Source: UBA10347 sp905182135 (GTDB lineage: Bacteria > Actinomycetota > Acidimicrobiia > Acidimicrobiales > UBA10347). Taken from it: a stretch of DNA of 64,000 nucleotides. The notes under the pieces are model-generated. The model saw nothing but the letters and a program-made list of their open reading frames with translations, made no database searches and was not told the origin of the DNA. The stretch is from contig CAWUSE010000024.1 of assembly GCA_963925805.1 (NCBI GenBank), positions 1-64,000 on the forward strand, written 5' to 3'. Each line of letters begins with the position of its first letter. Within the stretch, counting starts at the first letter, position 1. The translations under genes were made by a program, and so were the position numbers. Below are positions 33,338 to 42,275 of this stretch, one piece after another.

Positions 33338-34456
33338 CTAGAGATCGGCCTTGCGAACCTTGCCGAGTGCAGTCTTGGGGAGCGACTCGACCACGACGAG
33401 TTCTTTGGGTGCGTTCCATGCGGGTAGATCGGCCCGCACATAGTCACGCAGATCATCGAGTGTCGGTGTCGTATCGCCCGAGAGAACAACGACGGCGACG
33501 ATCTTGTGCCCCCAGTCGGGATCTGGGCGCCCGATCACGGCGGCCTCGGCGATGGTGGGATGTGTTTCGAGTACTCGCTCGATGCGGTGCGGCCAGACGT
33601 TCTCGCCGCCAGTGATCAGCATGTCGCCAGCTCGGCCATCGATCCAGAGTCTGCCGTCTGGGTCGATGCTGCCGAGGTCGCCTGTGGGGAACCAGCCATC
33701 TTGGCGGAACGGGTCGATCTCGCCGTCGGCTGTGCGATAGGCCCTCAATAGCAGGTCAGCTCGAATCTCGATTTCGCCAGCAGGTGTCGCTCGTAGCTCG
33801 ACACCATCAAGCGGGTAGCCGTCGTACACGCATCCGGAACCCGTTTCGGTCATGCCATAGGTAGCAATGACATGGTCGGGAAGGTCGGGCGGGGGAGCGG
33901 CGCCGCCGATCAGCACTTTGCGGAAACCGAAGACGTCGACCTGGTTCAATGCCCGAGTTACCAACGACACGAGCGTGGCTCCTTCGATTGCAGCTTGGTC
34001 GGCTGCTGGAGCATCGAAGCTTTCGTGCACGATTAGGCCGGTTCCTGTGACCAGTGATCGCGTGATGACGGCTAAGCCCCCGATATGTGCTGGAGGAAGA
34101 CAGCCCAACCATCGATCCGTTGTCGGGTCCGCTCCGAGCCCGTCACTGGTGGCATGGGCTGACGCTGCAACAGAGGTGTGTGTATGGATGACGGCCTTCG
34201 GGTTGCCGGTCGTGCCGGATGTAGCGACCACGATCGCGTCGCCATCGTGAACAGGCGTACCGCCAGCGAGACTGCGGCGTTCGCCGTCAGAGCCGACGAC
34301 AGCGGTCGGCTGTGCGACAGCGATGACGCGGTCGGCCTCGGTCTGGGGCAGCCGCTGATCCAGCGGAAATACGGCGTCCCCCGCGTCCCAAACGGTGCGA
34401 AGTGCGTCGACGAATGCTTGTCCAGCCGGCAAGTCCAGCATGACGAGATCGCGCAT
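33338..34456 (-). CDS. menE: o-Succinylbenzoate-CoA ligase (short MenE)
   Basis: 372 residues. Adenylate-forming enzyme with VVATSGTTGNPKAVIHTH (A3), the A5-like ATYGMTETGSGCVYDGYPLD, GWFPTGDLGSIDPDGRLWI and the hinge GRAGDMLITGGENVWPHRIE. The catalytic lysine is in LPKTALGKVRKAD at the end. The short N-terminal part (about 100 residues less than other ligases) is typical of actinobacterial MenE. It joins CoA to o-succinylbenzoate for menaquinone synthesis; menF, menD, menC and menH are all within 12 kb. It is downstream of the SRPBCC gene (5-base gap). Confidence 0.87.
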   Translation of the reverse strand: MRDLVMLDLPAGQAFVDALRTVWDAGDAVFPLDQRLPQTEADRVIAVAQPTAVVGSDGERRSLAGGTPVHDGDAIVVATSGTTGNPKAVIHTHTSVAASAHATSDGLGADPTTDRWLGCLPPAHIGGLAVITRSLVTGTGLIVHESFDAPAADQAAIEGATLVSLVTRALNQVDVFGFRKVLIGGAAPPPDLPDHVIATYGMTETGSGCVYDGYPLDGVELRATPAGEIEIRADLLLRAYRTADGEIDPFRQDGWFPTGDLGSIDPDGRLWIDGRAGDMLITGGENVWPHRIERVLETHPTIAEAAVIGRPDPDWGHKIVAVVVLSGDTTPTLDDLRDYVRADLPAWNAPKELVVVESLPKTALGKVRKADL

Positions 34457-34461
34457 AACAG

Positions 34462-34890
34462 TTAGTTCGTTTCGCTTAGGTAGGCACTCAGGCGTTCAGC
34501 GGCACTGCTTTCGAACGAAGCCAACACAATTTCCAATGGAGCGGACCACAATGCACCCCCGTAGTGCAGATGCACCTTGACCTCGCTAATCGAAACGGTG
34601 ATTGGGTCGAGTGATGCGCTGAGCACCCATTCTGCATGGTTTCGGCCGTCGGTCTCGGCTCGTTCGAACCGGACCGAGTGCTCGAGAAGCTCGGTGCGGA
34701 TCATGCGTAGCCGCTTGGAACGAGAGAGTGGCCCTAAGCGTGCTCGCAGCGTGACCAGCCAGACATCGGGCCCGTCGGGTTCAGCGGCGGCGACCAACGA
34801 GAGCCAAGCCGAATACGTGCTCAAGTCGGCGAGTGCTTCCATGGTCGCGACAGGAGCAGCGTCGACGGTTGCCGAGATAGTGCGATCCAC
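34462..34890 (-). CDS. SRPBCC (START/polyketide cyclase-like) protein
   Basis: 142 residues, GTG start. Helix-grip fold pattern: MDRTISATVDAAPVATMEAL at the N-terminus, a central RTELLEHSVRFERAETDG, and a long C-terminal helix SFESSAAERLSAYLSETN. Such proteins bind hydrophobic small molecules. It forms a two-gene unit with menE, so a link with quinone intermediates is possible but unproven. Confidence 0.8.
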   Translation of the reverse strand: MDRTISATVDAAPVATMEALADLSTYSAWLSLVAAAEPDGPDVWLVTLRARLGPLSRSKRLRMIRTELLEHSVRFERAETDGRNHAEWVLSASLDPITVSISEVKVHLHYGGALWSAPLEIVLASFESSAAERLSAYLSETN

Positions 34891-34936
34891 ACCATGATTG
34901 TGGTCGGTCGCAGCCGTTTCGCCACAGTTAGGCGGC

Positions 34937-34942
34937 TACTGT
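34937..34942 (+). promoter_or_regulatory. Leaderless -10 element for ilvA
   Basis: TACTGT, 6 bases before the GTG at 34949. It decides the start. Confidence 0.5.
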
Positions 34943-34948
34943 CGCCAC

Positions 34949-36160
34949 GTGACCGAACAACCTGCCGTGACAATCGACGACGTTCGCGATGCCGTCAAAC
35001 GCCTGGACGGCGCTCTCGAGCGCACACCACTGACACACTCACGAACACTTTCTGAGATCGTGGGGACAACCGTTCACCTCAAGTTTGAGAACTTGCAATA
35101 CACCGGCTCTTTCAAGGGTCGGGGCGCTCGAAATCGATTGCTCAATGTTGCCCCGGGCACTGGCGTGGTTGCTATGTCGGCTGGAAACCATGCCCAGGGT
35201 GTGGCCTATCACGGCTCGCTGCTGGGTCTGGAAACAACGATCGTCATGCCCGAGAACACGCCGTTCGTCAAGGTCGCTCGAACACGCGACTTAGGGGCCA
35301 CGGTGGAACTCGCCGGAAACGATGTGATGGAAGCCGCTGTCCATGCGCTCGCCATTGCAGCCGAGCGCGACCTTGAGTTCATCCACCCGTTCAACGACCC
35401 TGTCGTGATCGCTGGGCAAGGCACCGTCGGTATCGAGATGCTCGAGCAGGAACCCCAACTCGACACCATTGTCGCAGCTGTTGGTGGTGGTGGACTGGCG
35501 TCCGGGATCGCCGTGGCCGCTTCAGACCACGATCGACCGGTGCGAGTAATCGGTGTGCAGACCGAGCGCTACCCGTGGATGGCAGACGCTCTTGCCGGAC
35601 GTGCATCTACGGCGGTAGCTGGTACCACTGTGGCCGACGGCATTGCCGTGACAGAGCCCGGCTCGATCACCCAGCAGCTGCTGCGTGATCACCGAGTCGA
35701 AGTACTAGTTGTTAGCGAAGCCGCTATCGAAGAGGCAATCGCCATGCTGCTCGAAATCGAGAAGACGGTCGTCGAGGGCGCTGGCGCTGCTGCTCTGGCC
35801 GCCTGTCTCGAATTCCCCGAGGTTTTCGCCGGCCAGCGTGTTGGTCTGGTCCTGTGCGGCGGCAATATTGACCCTCGAACGCTATCGAGTGTGACACTGC
35901 GAGGCCTGGCGAACCAGGGCCGACTGAACCGTATTCGGGTAGAACTCGATGACCTACCAGGGCGACTCGCCCAGGTCTCTTCGACGATTGCAGCGGCTCG
36001 GGCCAACGTTGTGCAGGTTGACCACGATGGTCTCGGGTCGACGGGCGCCCGTAGCGCATTGCTCGAGTTGCGCATCGACACTATCGATTTCGAACATGCC
36101 GAGGAAGTGTTAGCAGCGCTGCTCGCCGAAGGAATTCAGGCGAGCTTGCTTCCCTGGTAG
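34949..36160 (+). CDS. ilvA: Threonine ammonia-lyase (threonine dehydratase)
   Basis: 403 residues from the GTG at 34949; a longer frame to 34898 adds residues with no support. The PLP lysine is in QYTGSFKGRGARNRLL, the glycine-rich phosphate loop is VGGGGLASG, and GAGAAALAACLE follows. The C-terminal 80 residues form an ACT domain (RIRVELDDLPGRLAQVSSTI), indicating amino-acid feedback. It deaminates threonine to 2-oxobutanoate, either for isoleucine or for catabolism; the short C-terminus with one ACT domain is common to both TdcB-like and actinobacterial IlvA types. Confidence 0.9.
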   Translation: MTEQPAVTIDDVRDAVKRLDGALERTPLTHSRTLSEIVGTTVHLKFENLQYTGSFKGRGARNRLLNVAPGTGVVAMSAGNHAQGVAYHGSLLGLETTIVMPENTPFVKVARTRDLGATVELAGNDVMEAAVHALAIAAERDLEFIHPFNDPVVIAGQGTVGIEMLEQEPQLDTIVAAVGGGGLASGIAVAASDHDRPVRVIGVQTERYPWMADALAGRASTAVAGTTVADGIAVTEPGSITQQLLRDHRVEVLVVSEAAIEEAIAMLLEIEKTVVEGAGAAALAACLEFPEVFAGQRVGLVLCGGNIDPRTLSSVTLRGLANQGRLNRIRVELDDLPGRLAQVSSTIAAARANVVQVDHDGLGSTGARSALLELRIDTIDFEHAEEVLAALLAEGIQASLLPW

Positions 36161-36452
36161 GTCGATTTATTCCATGATGTTCAGCGCGAAGCTGACCCTG
36201 TCAGGCGCGGCCATGGTAAGACTCGATCCGTTGGGCGAATGCCCAAGTGCTTGTTCGATGAATGAGATGGAAATGTTCTGACAGTCACCGTTGGCGTGCT
36301 CGTAAGCGCATTGGTGAGGACTGTATTTTGGGCATGCCACTCAGCGCTATAAACCGCAGCGGTCATGGCGGGGCCGCTGGTGCGAACCTCTCCTTGGCGC
36401 AAGAAGTCCGCAGCGACGCTAAGAGCTTCATTGTTGTGCTAGCGACAACCCG
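36161..36452. other. Gene-free stretch
   Basis: About 290 bases between ilvA and the tRNA-like relic in front of menF. No gene, repeat or clear hairpin was seen. Confidence 0.45.
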
Positions 36453-36477
36453 TGGTGACGGGAAGGGGATTCGAACC
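36453..36477 (-). other. tRNA 3-prime-end-like fragment
   Basis: The minus strand reads GGTTCGAATCCCC, then TTCCCGTC, A, CCA: a T-loop (TTCGAAT), the 3-prime T-stem strand, a 7-base acceptor strand, a discriminator and CCA. The 5-prime T-stem strand pairs at only two of five positions, and no matching acceptor 5-prime half is found, so it is not an intact tRNA. Confidence 0.4.
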
Positions 36478-36499
36478 GGCTACTGCACATCGCAACCAA

Positions 36500-36505
36500 T
36501 ACGCT
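36500..36505 (+). promoter_or_regulatory. Leaderless -10 element for menF
   Basis: TACGCT, 7 bases before the ATG at 36513. Confidence 0.45.
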
Positions 36506-36512
36506 GACCGGG

Positions 36513-37730
36513 ATGCAAAGCCACAGTGTTCGCCTCGACAGGGCTATTGATCCCCTAGAGCTCGGTGCTCGGACCGCGATGTTGTGGAGCCGCCACGGGT
36601 TGCTGCTGGCCGGGATCGGGGTAGCGGTGCGTATCCCAATCGTCCGGCCAAGTGGCGCAGGTCAGGCACAACAAGAACTTGCTGCGCTCCGGGGCCAAGA
36701 CGAGATTGGGGTTCCCGCGAGCGGCCCCGTTGCTTTTGCAGCGATGCCGTTTGATCGTGAGGCACCCGGTGAACTCATCGTGCCCCAGGTCGTGGTTGGA
36801 CACGACCCTGCTGGCAACAGATGGATGACGACCACGGGCATCACGTTGACCCAAGGTATGGAGCAAGCACGTCAAATCCTGGCCGAAGAACCTAGTCGCC
36901 CGCAGGTGACGACCTATGAGTTGATGTCGGCCGTTACGCCAGAATTGTGGCGTGACCAGGTGGTCGCCCCAGCGCGGGACCGGATCAAGGCTGGCGAGTT
37001 CAATAAGGTCGTGTTGGCCCGAGAACTGCTCTTGAAGACCGATCAGCCGATCGATGTTTCCGCGGTGCTTCGGCGCCTGAACCAGGCCTTTAGCACGGCG
37101 ATCATCTTCGCCGTCGATGGTTTCATTGGCGCATCCCCTGAGCTGCTGGTCTCGCGCGAGGTTGACCTGGTGCGGGCCCATCCACTCGCAGGCACCGCAC
37201 CCCGGTCTTCTGATCCGGTACGTGATGCCGAACTCGCCGTAGCCCTCAATCTGTCAACGAAGGACCAAAGGGAACACCGGATCACTATCGATTGGTTGCT
37301 CGACACGTTGCTGCCTTACTGCAGCTATGTCGACGCTGAGCCAGAACCGGCGATCATCACATTGCCAAATGTGCATCACTTAGGAACTCGTGTCGAAGGT
37401 CGACTGTCGTCACCCGCAGCTTCGGTGCTCGAACTCGTTGCGGCACTTCATCCAACGCCGGCAGTTGGCGGCGACCCACAAGACCTTGCACTGAAGGTAA
37501 TCAACACCGCCGAGCCCGGCGACCGGGGTCTCTACGCGGGACCTGTTGGTTGGGTCGATGGAGAGGGCAATGGTGAATTCGCGGTTGGGCTTCGGTCGAG
37601 CCATGTAACCGGCGATGCTGCGTCGATCTGGGCGGGCGTTGGTGTTGTTGGCGAGAGCGACCCGGAATCAGAACTTGCCGAAACTCGTGCCAAGTTCCAG
37701 GCCATGCTCGGCGCTCTGCTGCGGCCCTGA
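36513..37730 (+). CDS. menF: Isochorismate synthase
   Basis: 405 residues. Chorismate-binding enzyme with FNKVVLARELLLKT (the lysine that activates water), FIGASPELLVSREVD, HPLAGTAPRSSDPVRDAELA, STKDQREHRITIDW and LHPTPAVGGDPQ. These are the conserved blocks of MenF/EntC/DhbC. It converts chorismate to isochorismate, the first step of classical menaquinone synthesis; the nearby menD, menC, menE and menH argue for menF rather than a siderophore or salicylate role. Confidence 0.9.
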   Translation: MQSHSVRLDRAIDPLELGARTAMLWSRHGLLLAGIGVAVRIPIVRPSGAGQAQQELAALRGQDEIGVPASGPVAFAAMPFDREAPGELIVPQVVVGHDPAGNRWMTTTGITLTQGMEQARQILAEEPSRPQVTTYELMSAVTPELWRDQVVAPARDRIKAGEFNKVVLARELLLKTDQPIDVSAVLRRLNQAFSTAIIFAVDGFIGASPELLVSREVDLVRAHPLAGTAPRSSDPVRDAELAVALNLSTKDQREHRITIDWLLDTLLPYCSYVDAEPEPAIITLPNVHHLGTRVEGRLSSPAASVLELVAALHPTPAVGGDPQDLALKVINTAEPGDRGLYAGPVGWVDGEGNGEFAVGLRSSHVTGDAASIWAGVGVVGESDPESELAETRAKFQAMLGALLRP

Positions 37731-37767
37731 CTCATAGGGCCATTCGCAGCCGCCGTCCGGTGACAAG

Positions 37768-37773
37768 TAGGGT
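37768..37773 (+). promoter_or_regulatory. Leaderless -10 element for the FAH-family operon
   Basis: TAGGGT, 6 bases before the GTG at 37780. Confidence 0.55.
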
Positions 37774-37779
37774 CGTCTC

Positions 37780-38619
37780 GTGCGTATTGCTGAGTATGTA
37801 GGAGAAGACGGATCGCCGACGCTGGGCGTGGTGATAGCGAATGGCATCAGCCCTATAGGGCTTGGAACGCTGCACGATCTGCTGCAAAAGCCTGATTGGC
37901 AAATGACGATCGCTGACCATGACGTTGTCATTGGTCTCGCCATCGGAGATGTGACTTTTCGGCCGATGCTCGGTGACACCGGCCGGGTCTTCGCTGCAGG
38001 CTTAAACTACGAAAAGATCTATCCAGCAGGAAAACAGCCGCCTACGCCGAAGTTCCCGCCCTGGTTCTCGAAACTGCCCGGGACACTCGTCGGCCACAAC
38101 GAATTACTAGTGGCACCAAGAGTTTCCGAGACATTTGACTACGAGGCAGAACTTGCCGCTGTCATCGGGCTAGGCGGCCGCCACATCACCGTTGAGCACG
38201 CACTCGATCATGTCGCTGGTTGGACCTGTCTGAATGACGGGTCGGTGCGGGCGTGGCAACGCCACAGCGTGAACGCTGGCAAGAACTTTGAGCGGTCCGG
38301 ATCGATCGGTCCGTGGATGGTGACAGCAGACGAAATCGACGACCCGCAGAACCTTCGGCTGCGTGCTCGGGTTGATGGAGAGACACGCCAGGACGCGAAC
38401 ACCGGCGACATGATCTTCTCGGTCGCCGAAATCATCAGCTACTTGTCGCAGTCGATCGAACTGCGCCCTGGCGACGTGATAGCTACGGGCTCCCCTGAAG
38501 GCACCGGCGGCTCGTTCGACCCGCCCAAATTCCTTGAGCCGGGCCAGCAACTTGAAGTAGAGATCGAAGGTATTGGCGTGCTCACGAACACCGTCGTGGG
38601 GGAGGTCGATCATGACTGA
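37780..38619 (+). CDS. Fumarylacetoacetate hydrolase (FAH) family protein
   Basis: 279 residues, GTG start. N-terminal lid MRIAEYVGEDGSPTLGVVIA, then the FAH core: GLNYEKIYPAGKQPPTPKFP, metal-binding FDYEAELAAVIGLGGRHI, and the C-terminal GDVIATGSPEGTGGSF. The family hydrolyses or isomerises 2-hydroxymuconate-derived and acylpyruvate compounds. It overlaps the hydratase gene by 8 bases, which supports a meta-cleavage-type lower pathway. Confidence 0.9.
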   Translation: MRIAEYVGEDGSPTLGVVIANGISPIGLGTLHDLLQKPDWQMTIADHDVVIGLAIGDVTFRPMLGDTGRVFAAGLNYEKIYPAGKQPPTPKFPPWFSKLPGTLVGHNELLVAPRVSETFDYEAELAAVIGLGGRHITVEHALDHVAGWTCLNDGSVRAWQRHSVNAGKNFERSGSIGPWMVTADEIDDPQNLRLRARVDGETRQDANTGDMIFSVAEIISYLSQSIELRPGDVIATGSPEGTGGSFDPPKFLEPGQQLEVEIEGIGVLTNTVVGEVDHD

Positions 38620-39370
38620 TCTCGCGAAGCGGCTACTCGCCGCTCGAGCCAGCGGTGACTACAGCCCGGACTTTCTGGTTGGGGCTCTCGATTTACCGCA
38701 GGCGCTCGATCTTCAGCTCGCTGTCTTGCAGGAACACACCGATGCCGGCAAGACCGTTGGCGGCTGGAAGGTTGGTTTGACCTCTGAAGCATCGCGCATT
38801 CGTTTGGGTGCCGACGAGCGACCCTTTGGGTTCGTCCTGGCTGACCGCATCCTGGCATCTGGCGACACTGTCGACTCATCGGTGGTCCAGGGTCTATCGG
38901 TAGAGACCGAGATGTGTTTCACCGTTGGCGCCGACATCAGCAAAACCGACGTGACACCCGATGAGATCTTCGGCTACATCAGCGGGGTTGCCGCTGGCTT
39001 CGAATTGAACGAAGTCCGACCTGGTTCTGTGCGGCCTGACTTCTACGCCATGGTCACCGACTGCTTGACGAACTGGGGCATCGTGGCTGGCACTGGGGTG
39101 ACCCCAGCATCAGCAGCGGAATTGTCGGCGACAGAGATCACGATGGAACGCAACGGCGAGACTGTTTTTAGCGGTGTGTCTAGCGACTTCGTAGACGATC
39201 ACGCCGTGTCGTTATGTCGCCTTGTCGAGCAACTTGCACGGCACGGACAGACTTTACGAGCTGGCGAGAAGGTCATTACTGGCGCATTCGCCCGCTTTCC
39301 TGCCGAACCAGGCGATCGCTGGCGAGCCAACTACTCGGGTATCGGCGACGTCGATATCACCATCATCTAA
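38612..39370 (+). CDS. 2-Oxopent-4-enoate hydratase/decarboxylase family protein (MhpD-like)
   Basis: 252 residues from the ATG at 38612, inside the end of the FAH gene. Family blocks are GGWKVGLTSEASRIRLG, DERPFGFVLADRIL, VETEMCFTVGADI, AAGFELNEVR and GEKVITGAFARFPAEPGD. MhpD hydrates 2-hydroxypenta-2,4-dienoate to 4-hydroxy-2-oxovalerate, and relatives decarboxylate oxalocrotonate. The aldolase and acylating aldehyde dehydrogenase that usually follow are not in the window. Confidence 0.87.
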   Translation: MTDLAKRLLAARASGDYSPDFLVGALDLPQALDLQLAVLQEHTDAGKTVGGWKVGLTSEASRIRLGADERPFGFVLADRILASGDTVDSSVVQGLSVETEMCFTVGADISKTDVTPDEIFGYISGVAAGFELNEVRPGSVRPDFYAMVTDCLTNWGIVAGTGVTPASAAELSATEITMERNGETVFSGVSSDFVDDHAVSLCRLVEQLARHGQTLRAGEKVITGAFARFPAEPGDRWRANYSGIGDVDITII

Positions 39371-39381
39371 AGGAAACCACC

Positions 39382-40374
39382 ATGACGACAGTGCACCTTG
39401 ACGGAGCGACCAACATCCTGGTTATCGAGGGCCTGACGATGATGGACGCATCGCCGTTTCTCGACGACATTCGAAACGCTGCACCCGCTGGAAGTCAGAT
39501 CACAGTCGCGTCGAGCATGAAGGATGCCGCCGCACATGCTGGCGATGCCGAGGCCATTCTTGGCATCGTGAATGAGACGTCCTTCGCTCAAACGCCGAAC
39601 CTGCGTTGGGTCCACGCGACTGCGTCGGGCGTCGACATGTTCATGTTCGACGACTTCATCAACTCAGATGTTGTACTGACCGGTGAGAAGGGCCTGGTCG
39701 GTGGACACCTCGCCGATACGGGGTGGGGCCTCCTACTTGCGCTGACCCGGCAAATCCACACCGCGATCAAGCTGGGTCCCGACGCATGGGCGCACCGGGT
39801 CGATATGCGTCGCCAAGAAATCGAACTCGATGGCATGACGATGGGCATCGTCGGGTTCGGCGGAACGGGCCGGGCCATCGCGAAACGAGCCGTGGCGTTT
39901 GGCATGCGCAACATCGCTGTCGACGCTTACCCGAGCGAGCCCGACCACGGCGTGGACACAGTGTGGGGAATCGACCGCCTGCCAGAGTTGCTCGAAGCGT
40001 CTGATGTCGTTGCCGTGTGCCTGCCTCTCACCGAAACGACCGACGCAATGTTCAACGATGACCTATTCGCCATCATGAAGCCAGGGAGCTACATCATGAA
40101 CGTGACCCGAGGCGAGATCATCCACGGCGACTCGCTGGTGCGGGCGCTGGAATCCGGCCATCTGGGCGGCGCTGCACTTGACGTGGCTCCTGGTGAGCCG
40201 TTGCCGCCAGAGCATCCACTCTTCACGCTGCCCAATGTAGCGATGACCCCGCATACCGCAGGAGCTAGCCAACTGCGCGCACAAAAGAACGTCGCCCGCT
40301 TTATCCGCAACCTCGAACACGCCCAGACTGGACAACCATTCGAAGGCGTAGTCGACAAACGCGCCGGCTACTGA
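39382..40374 (+). CDS. D-isomer 2-hydroxyacid dehydrogenase family protein
   Basis: 330 residues from the ATG at 39382, with AGGAAA 8 bases upstream and an 11-base gap from the hydratase. NAD-binding GIVGFGGTGRAIAKR is in the middle, preceded by VHATASGVD. The catalytic set is Arg in NVTRGEIIH, Glu in PGEPLPPEHPLF and His in MTPHTAGAS. It reduces a 2-oxoacid to a D-2-hydroxyacid or the reverse. In this operon it could handle an oxoacid made by the preceding enzymes. Confidence 0.9.
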   Translation: MTTVHLDGATNILVIEGLTMMDASPFLDDIRNAAPAGSQITVASSMKDAAAHAGDAEAILGIVNETSFAQTPNLRWVHATASGVDMFMFDDFINSDVVLTGEKGLVGGHLADTGWGLLLALTRQIHTAIKLGPDAWAHRVDMRRQEIELDGMTMGIVGFGGTGRAIAKRAVAFGMRNIAVDAYPSEPDHGVDTVWGIDRLPELLEASDVVAVCLPLTETTDAMFNDDLFAIMKPGSYIMNVTRGEIIHGDSLVRALESGHLGGAALDVAPGEPLPPEHPLFTLPNVAMTPHTAGASQLRAQKNVARFIRNLEHAQTGQPFEGVVDKRAGY

Positions 40375-40444
40375 GTTCTTGCTCGCCGGTACTCACTCCT
40401 GGCATTTGCCAGAACCGGGGACCTCGATGCGTCTCGGTGCTGGT

Positions 40445-40460
40445 ACCGCACGCGTGCGGT
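40445..40460. promoter_or_regulatory. 16-bp perfect palindrome upstream of the amidohydrolase gene
   Basis: ACCGCACGCGTGCGGT is self-complementary over all 16 bases and lies 136 bases before the start at 40596. It may be a regulator site, or a compact hairpin ending the preceding operon. Confidence 0.45.
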
Positions 40461-40595
40461 GGGCTACCTCCGGTGGATGCTTGGGACTGTGACGATCAGG
40501 ACGAGCGCAGCGTTGGGTTCACCGATGTACTTCTTTCTTGCGGTGGGTAAGCGGGGAGAGGTAGTTTCGGTTTAACTAGTCAAGGGGGACGCGTC

Positions 40596-41717
40596 GTGCA
40601 GTTCTATTCCTGCGATTCGCATGTTGTTGAAGGTCGGGCCGTGTTTGACGGATTGGCCGAACGTTTCGGTGAAGGTGCGCCAACAATCAAGATGGAACCA
40701 GGCGAGGGCGAGTTCCTCTACATCGCCGGGCAACGCCGGGTGGCTGTCGGCCGTTTTGGTATCGCTGGGAACACGCTGGGAACACCTGAGACAAACGCAA
40801 AGATCGCCGCTGGCTACGACGGGTTGAATCCTGGAGTGGTCGACTCGACGAAGCGGCTTGCCGAGCAAGACCAAGATGGCATCCGCGGCGAGGTCATGTA
40901 CCCGAGCTTGTCCATGTTCACGTTTGCGGTTGAAGATCCTGCGATCAAGGCTGCGGCCTTTCGCCAACACAATGACTGGATCCTGGACTACTGCAAGCCC
41001 AACCGCGACCGCCTGATCGGCATCGGATGCCTACCAGTGCCTGACGTCGATGCGTGCGTTGCGGAAGCGAAGCGTGCCGGTGAGTTGGGCGTGCGGGGTT
41101 TCGCCATCCCGTCACACGCGCCGATCGACCAGTCCTACGCGGATCCGATGTACGACCCGCTTTGGGCTGTGCTCGAAGACATGCAGCTTCCGGTCACCAT
41201 GCATATCTTCACTGGCACGTCATTCGACTGTGGGCTTCCCGAACATTGGGGCACACCGGGCGGGACGCTCAAGGGGTACACGCTGAGCCACACCTCGGTT
41301 GCCAACTCGATCATGGACCTGATCGCAAGTGGCGTCGTGGCTCGTTTTCCCGGGCTCAAGTTCGTATGTGCCGAGTTCGAAACTGGCTGGGTTGCACACT
41401 TTAAGCAGCGCCTCGATCATGCGGCGTACCGCACACCGTGGGAGTTGGCCGACGAGGTCACCATGAAGCCATCGCAGTACTTCGACCGTAATTTTTGGGT
41501 GACCTTCGAAGACGATGCGCAAGGCATCGCGACGCGACACGACATCGGTATCGGCAATCTGGTGTGGGGCAACGACTATCCGCACCATGACTCGATCTGG
41601 CCGAACTCGATGAAGACCCTGGAAGACGTGCTCGCAGGCGTGCCCGACGCCGAACGTCAGGCCATGGTCTGGGACAACGTCATGGATCTTTACAGCATCA
41701 ACCAGGCCAATCTATAG
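40596..41717 (+). CDS. Amidohydrolase family 2 (ACMSD-like) protein
   Basis: 373 residues, GTG with AGGGGG about 10 bases upstream. The TIM-barrel amidohydrolase start YSCDSHVVEGRAVFDGLAE has the D-x-H variant of the metal motif. Later blocks are RLIGIGCLPVPDVDACVAEA, HAPIDQSYADPMYDPLW, a metal His in VTMHIFTGTS, FVCAEFETGWVAHF and the final WGNDYPHHDSIWP (catalytic Asp). Relatives decarboxylate 2-amino-3-carboxymuconate semialdehyde or hydroxylated benzoates. The gene follows the hydratase and dehydrogenase and may supply that pathway. Confidence 0.88.
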   Translation: MQFYSCDSHVVEGRAVFDGLAERFGEGAPTIKMEPGEGEFLYIAGQRRVAVGRFGIAGNTLGTPETNAKIAAGYDGLNPGVVDSTKRLAEQDQDGIRGEVMYPSLSMFTFAVEDPAIKAAAFRQHNDWILDYCKPNRDRLIGIGCLPVPDVDACVAEAKRAGELGVRGFAIPSHAPIDQSYADPMYDPLWAVLEDMQLPVTMHIFTGTSFDCGLPEHWGTPGGTLKGYTLSHTSVANSIMDLIASGVVARFPGLKFVCAEFETGWVAHFKQRLDHAAYRTPWELADEVTMKPSQYFDRNFWVTFEDDAQGIATRHDIGIGNLVWGNDYPHHDSIWPNSMKTLEDVLAGVPDAERQAMVWDNVMDLYSINQANL

Positions 41718-41723
41718 AGCGCC

Positions 41724-42197
41724 TCACTCGAGTACCAGCCGGTTTGCAGCGAGGATGCCAGATAGGTTGATCCAGTCGTCGGTCCAGTAGATGCCCTGGT
41801 CGATGTTGATCTTCGCGTCTTCAGGATTGCCGAATGACTCGGCAACGTGATTTAGCACAACATCGAGCGATGCTTCGAGGTTGATCACAACAGAACTGCA
41901 CTGTGGAGGGAAGCTCTCTGCGAGCGCAGAGCACAACTGCGACACGGTGCCGTCGCTGTAGAAGAAGCCACCAAAACTCACGTGTAACGGAGCTTCAAGG
42001 TCTGGGCCCGAGAGCGCTACTGCGCTTGGGAGCTCTAGGGCTGGTCCTACGGCGGCACCATCAGCACAGTCGGGGTCTGCTGCCATGCAACTGCCCGATG
42101 CCAGCCCGCTGGTGGCTGACATGTCGCCGTCGCCGGAGTCACCGCAGCTGATTGCTAATAGACAGAACAAAATGGCCATCGCTGCCAGTCGCTTCAT
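41724..42197 (-). CDS. Predicted lipoprotein, function unknown
   Basis: 157 residues. A signal peptide with lipobox (MKRLAAMAILFCLLAISC, modified Cys-18) is followed by a Gly/Asp/Ser-rich linker and a domain of about 110 residues. It contains the strings CMAADPDCADGA, LHVSFGGFFYSDGTVSQLCS and PPQCSSVVINLEASLD, with several cysteines that may form disulfides. No family was recognised. It has its own leaderless promoter. Confidence 0.85.
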   Translation of the reverse strand: MKRLAAMAILFCLLAISCGDSGDGDMSATSGLASGSCMAADPDCADGAAVGPALELPSAVALSGPDLEAPLHVSFGGFFYSDGTVSQLCSALAESFPPQCSSVVINLEASLDVVLNHVAESFGNPEDAKINIDQGIYWTDDWINLSGILAANRLVLE

Positions 42198-42203
42198 GTG
42201 CAG

Positions 42204-42209
42204 ACTGTA
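42204..42209 (-). promoter_or_regulatory. Leaderless -10 element for the lipoprotein gene
   Basis: TACAGT on the minus strand, 6 bases before the ATG at 42197. Confidence 0.55.
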
Positions 42210-42275
42210 GGACAGTCCTTCGTCCAGGTACAGCGTTATGGCAGAAGACGATCCAGCGAAGGCGGCGACTCCGAG

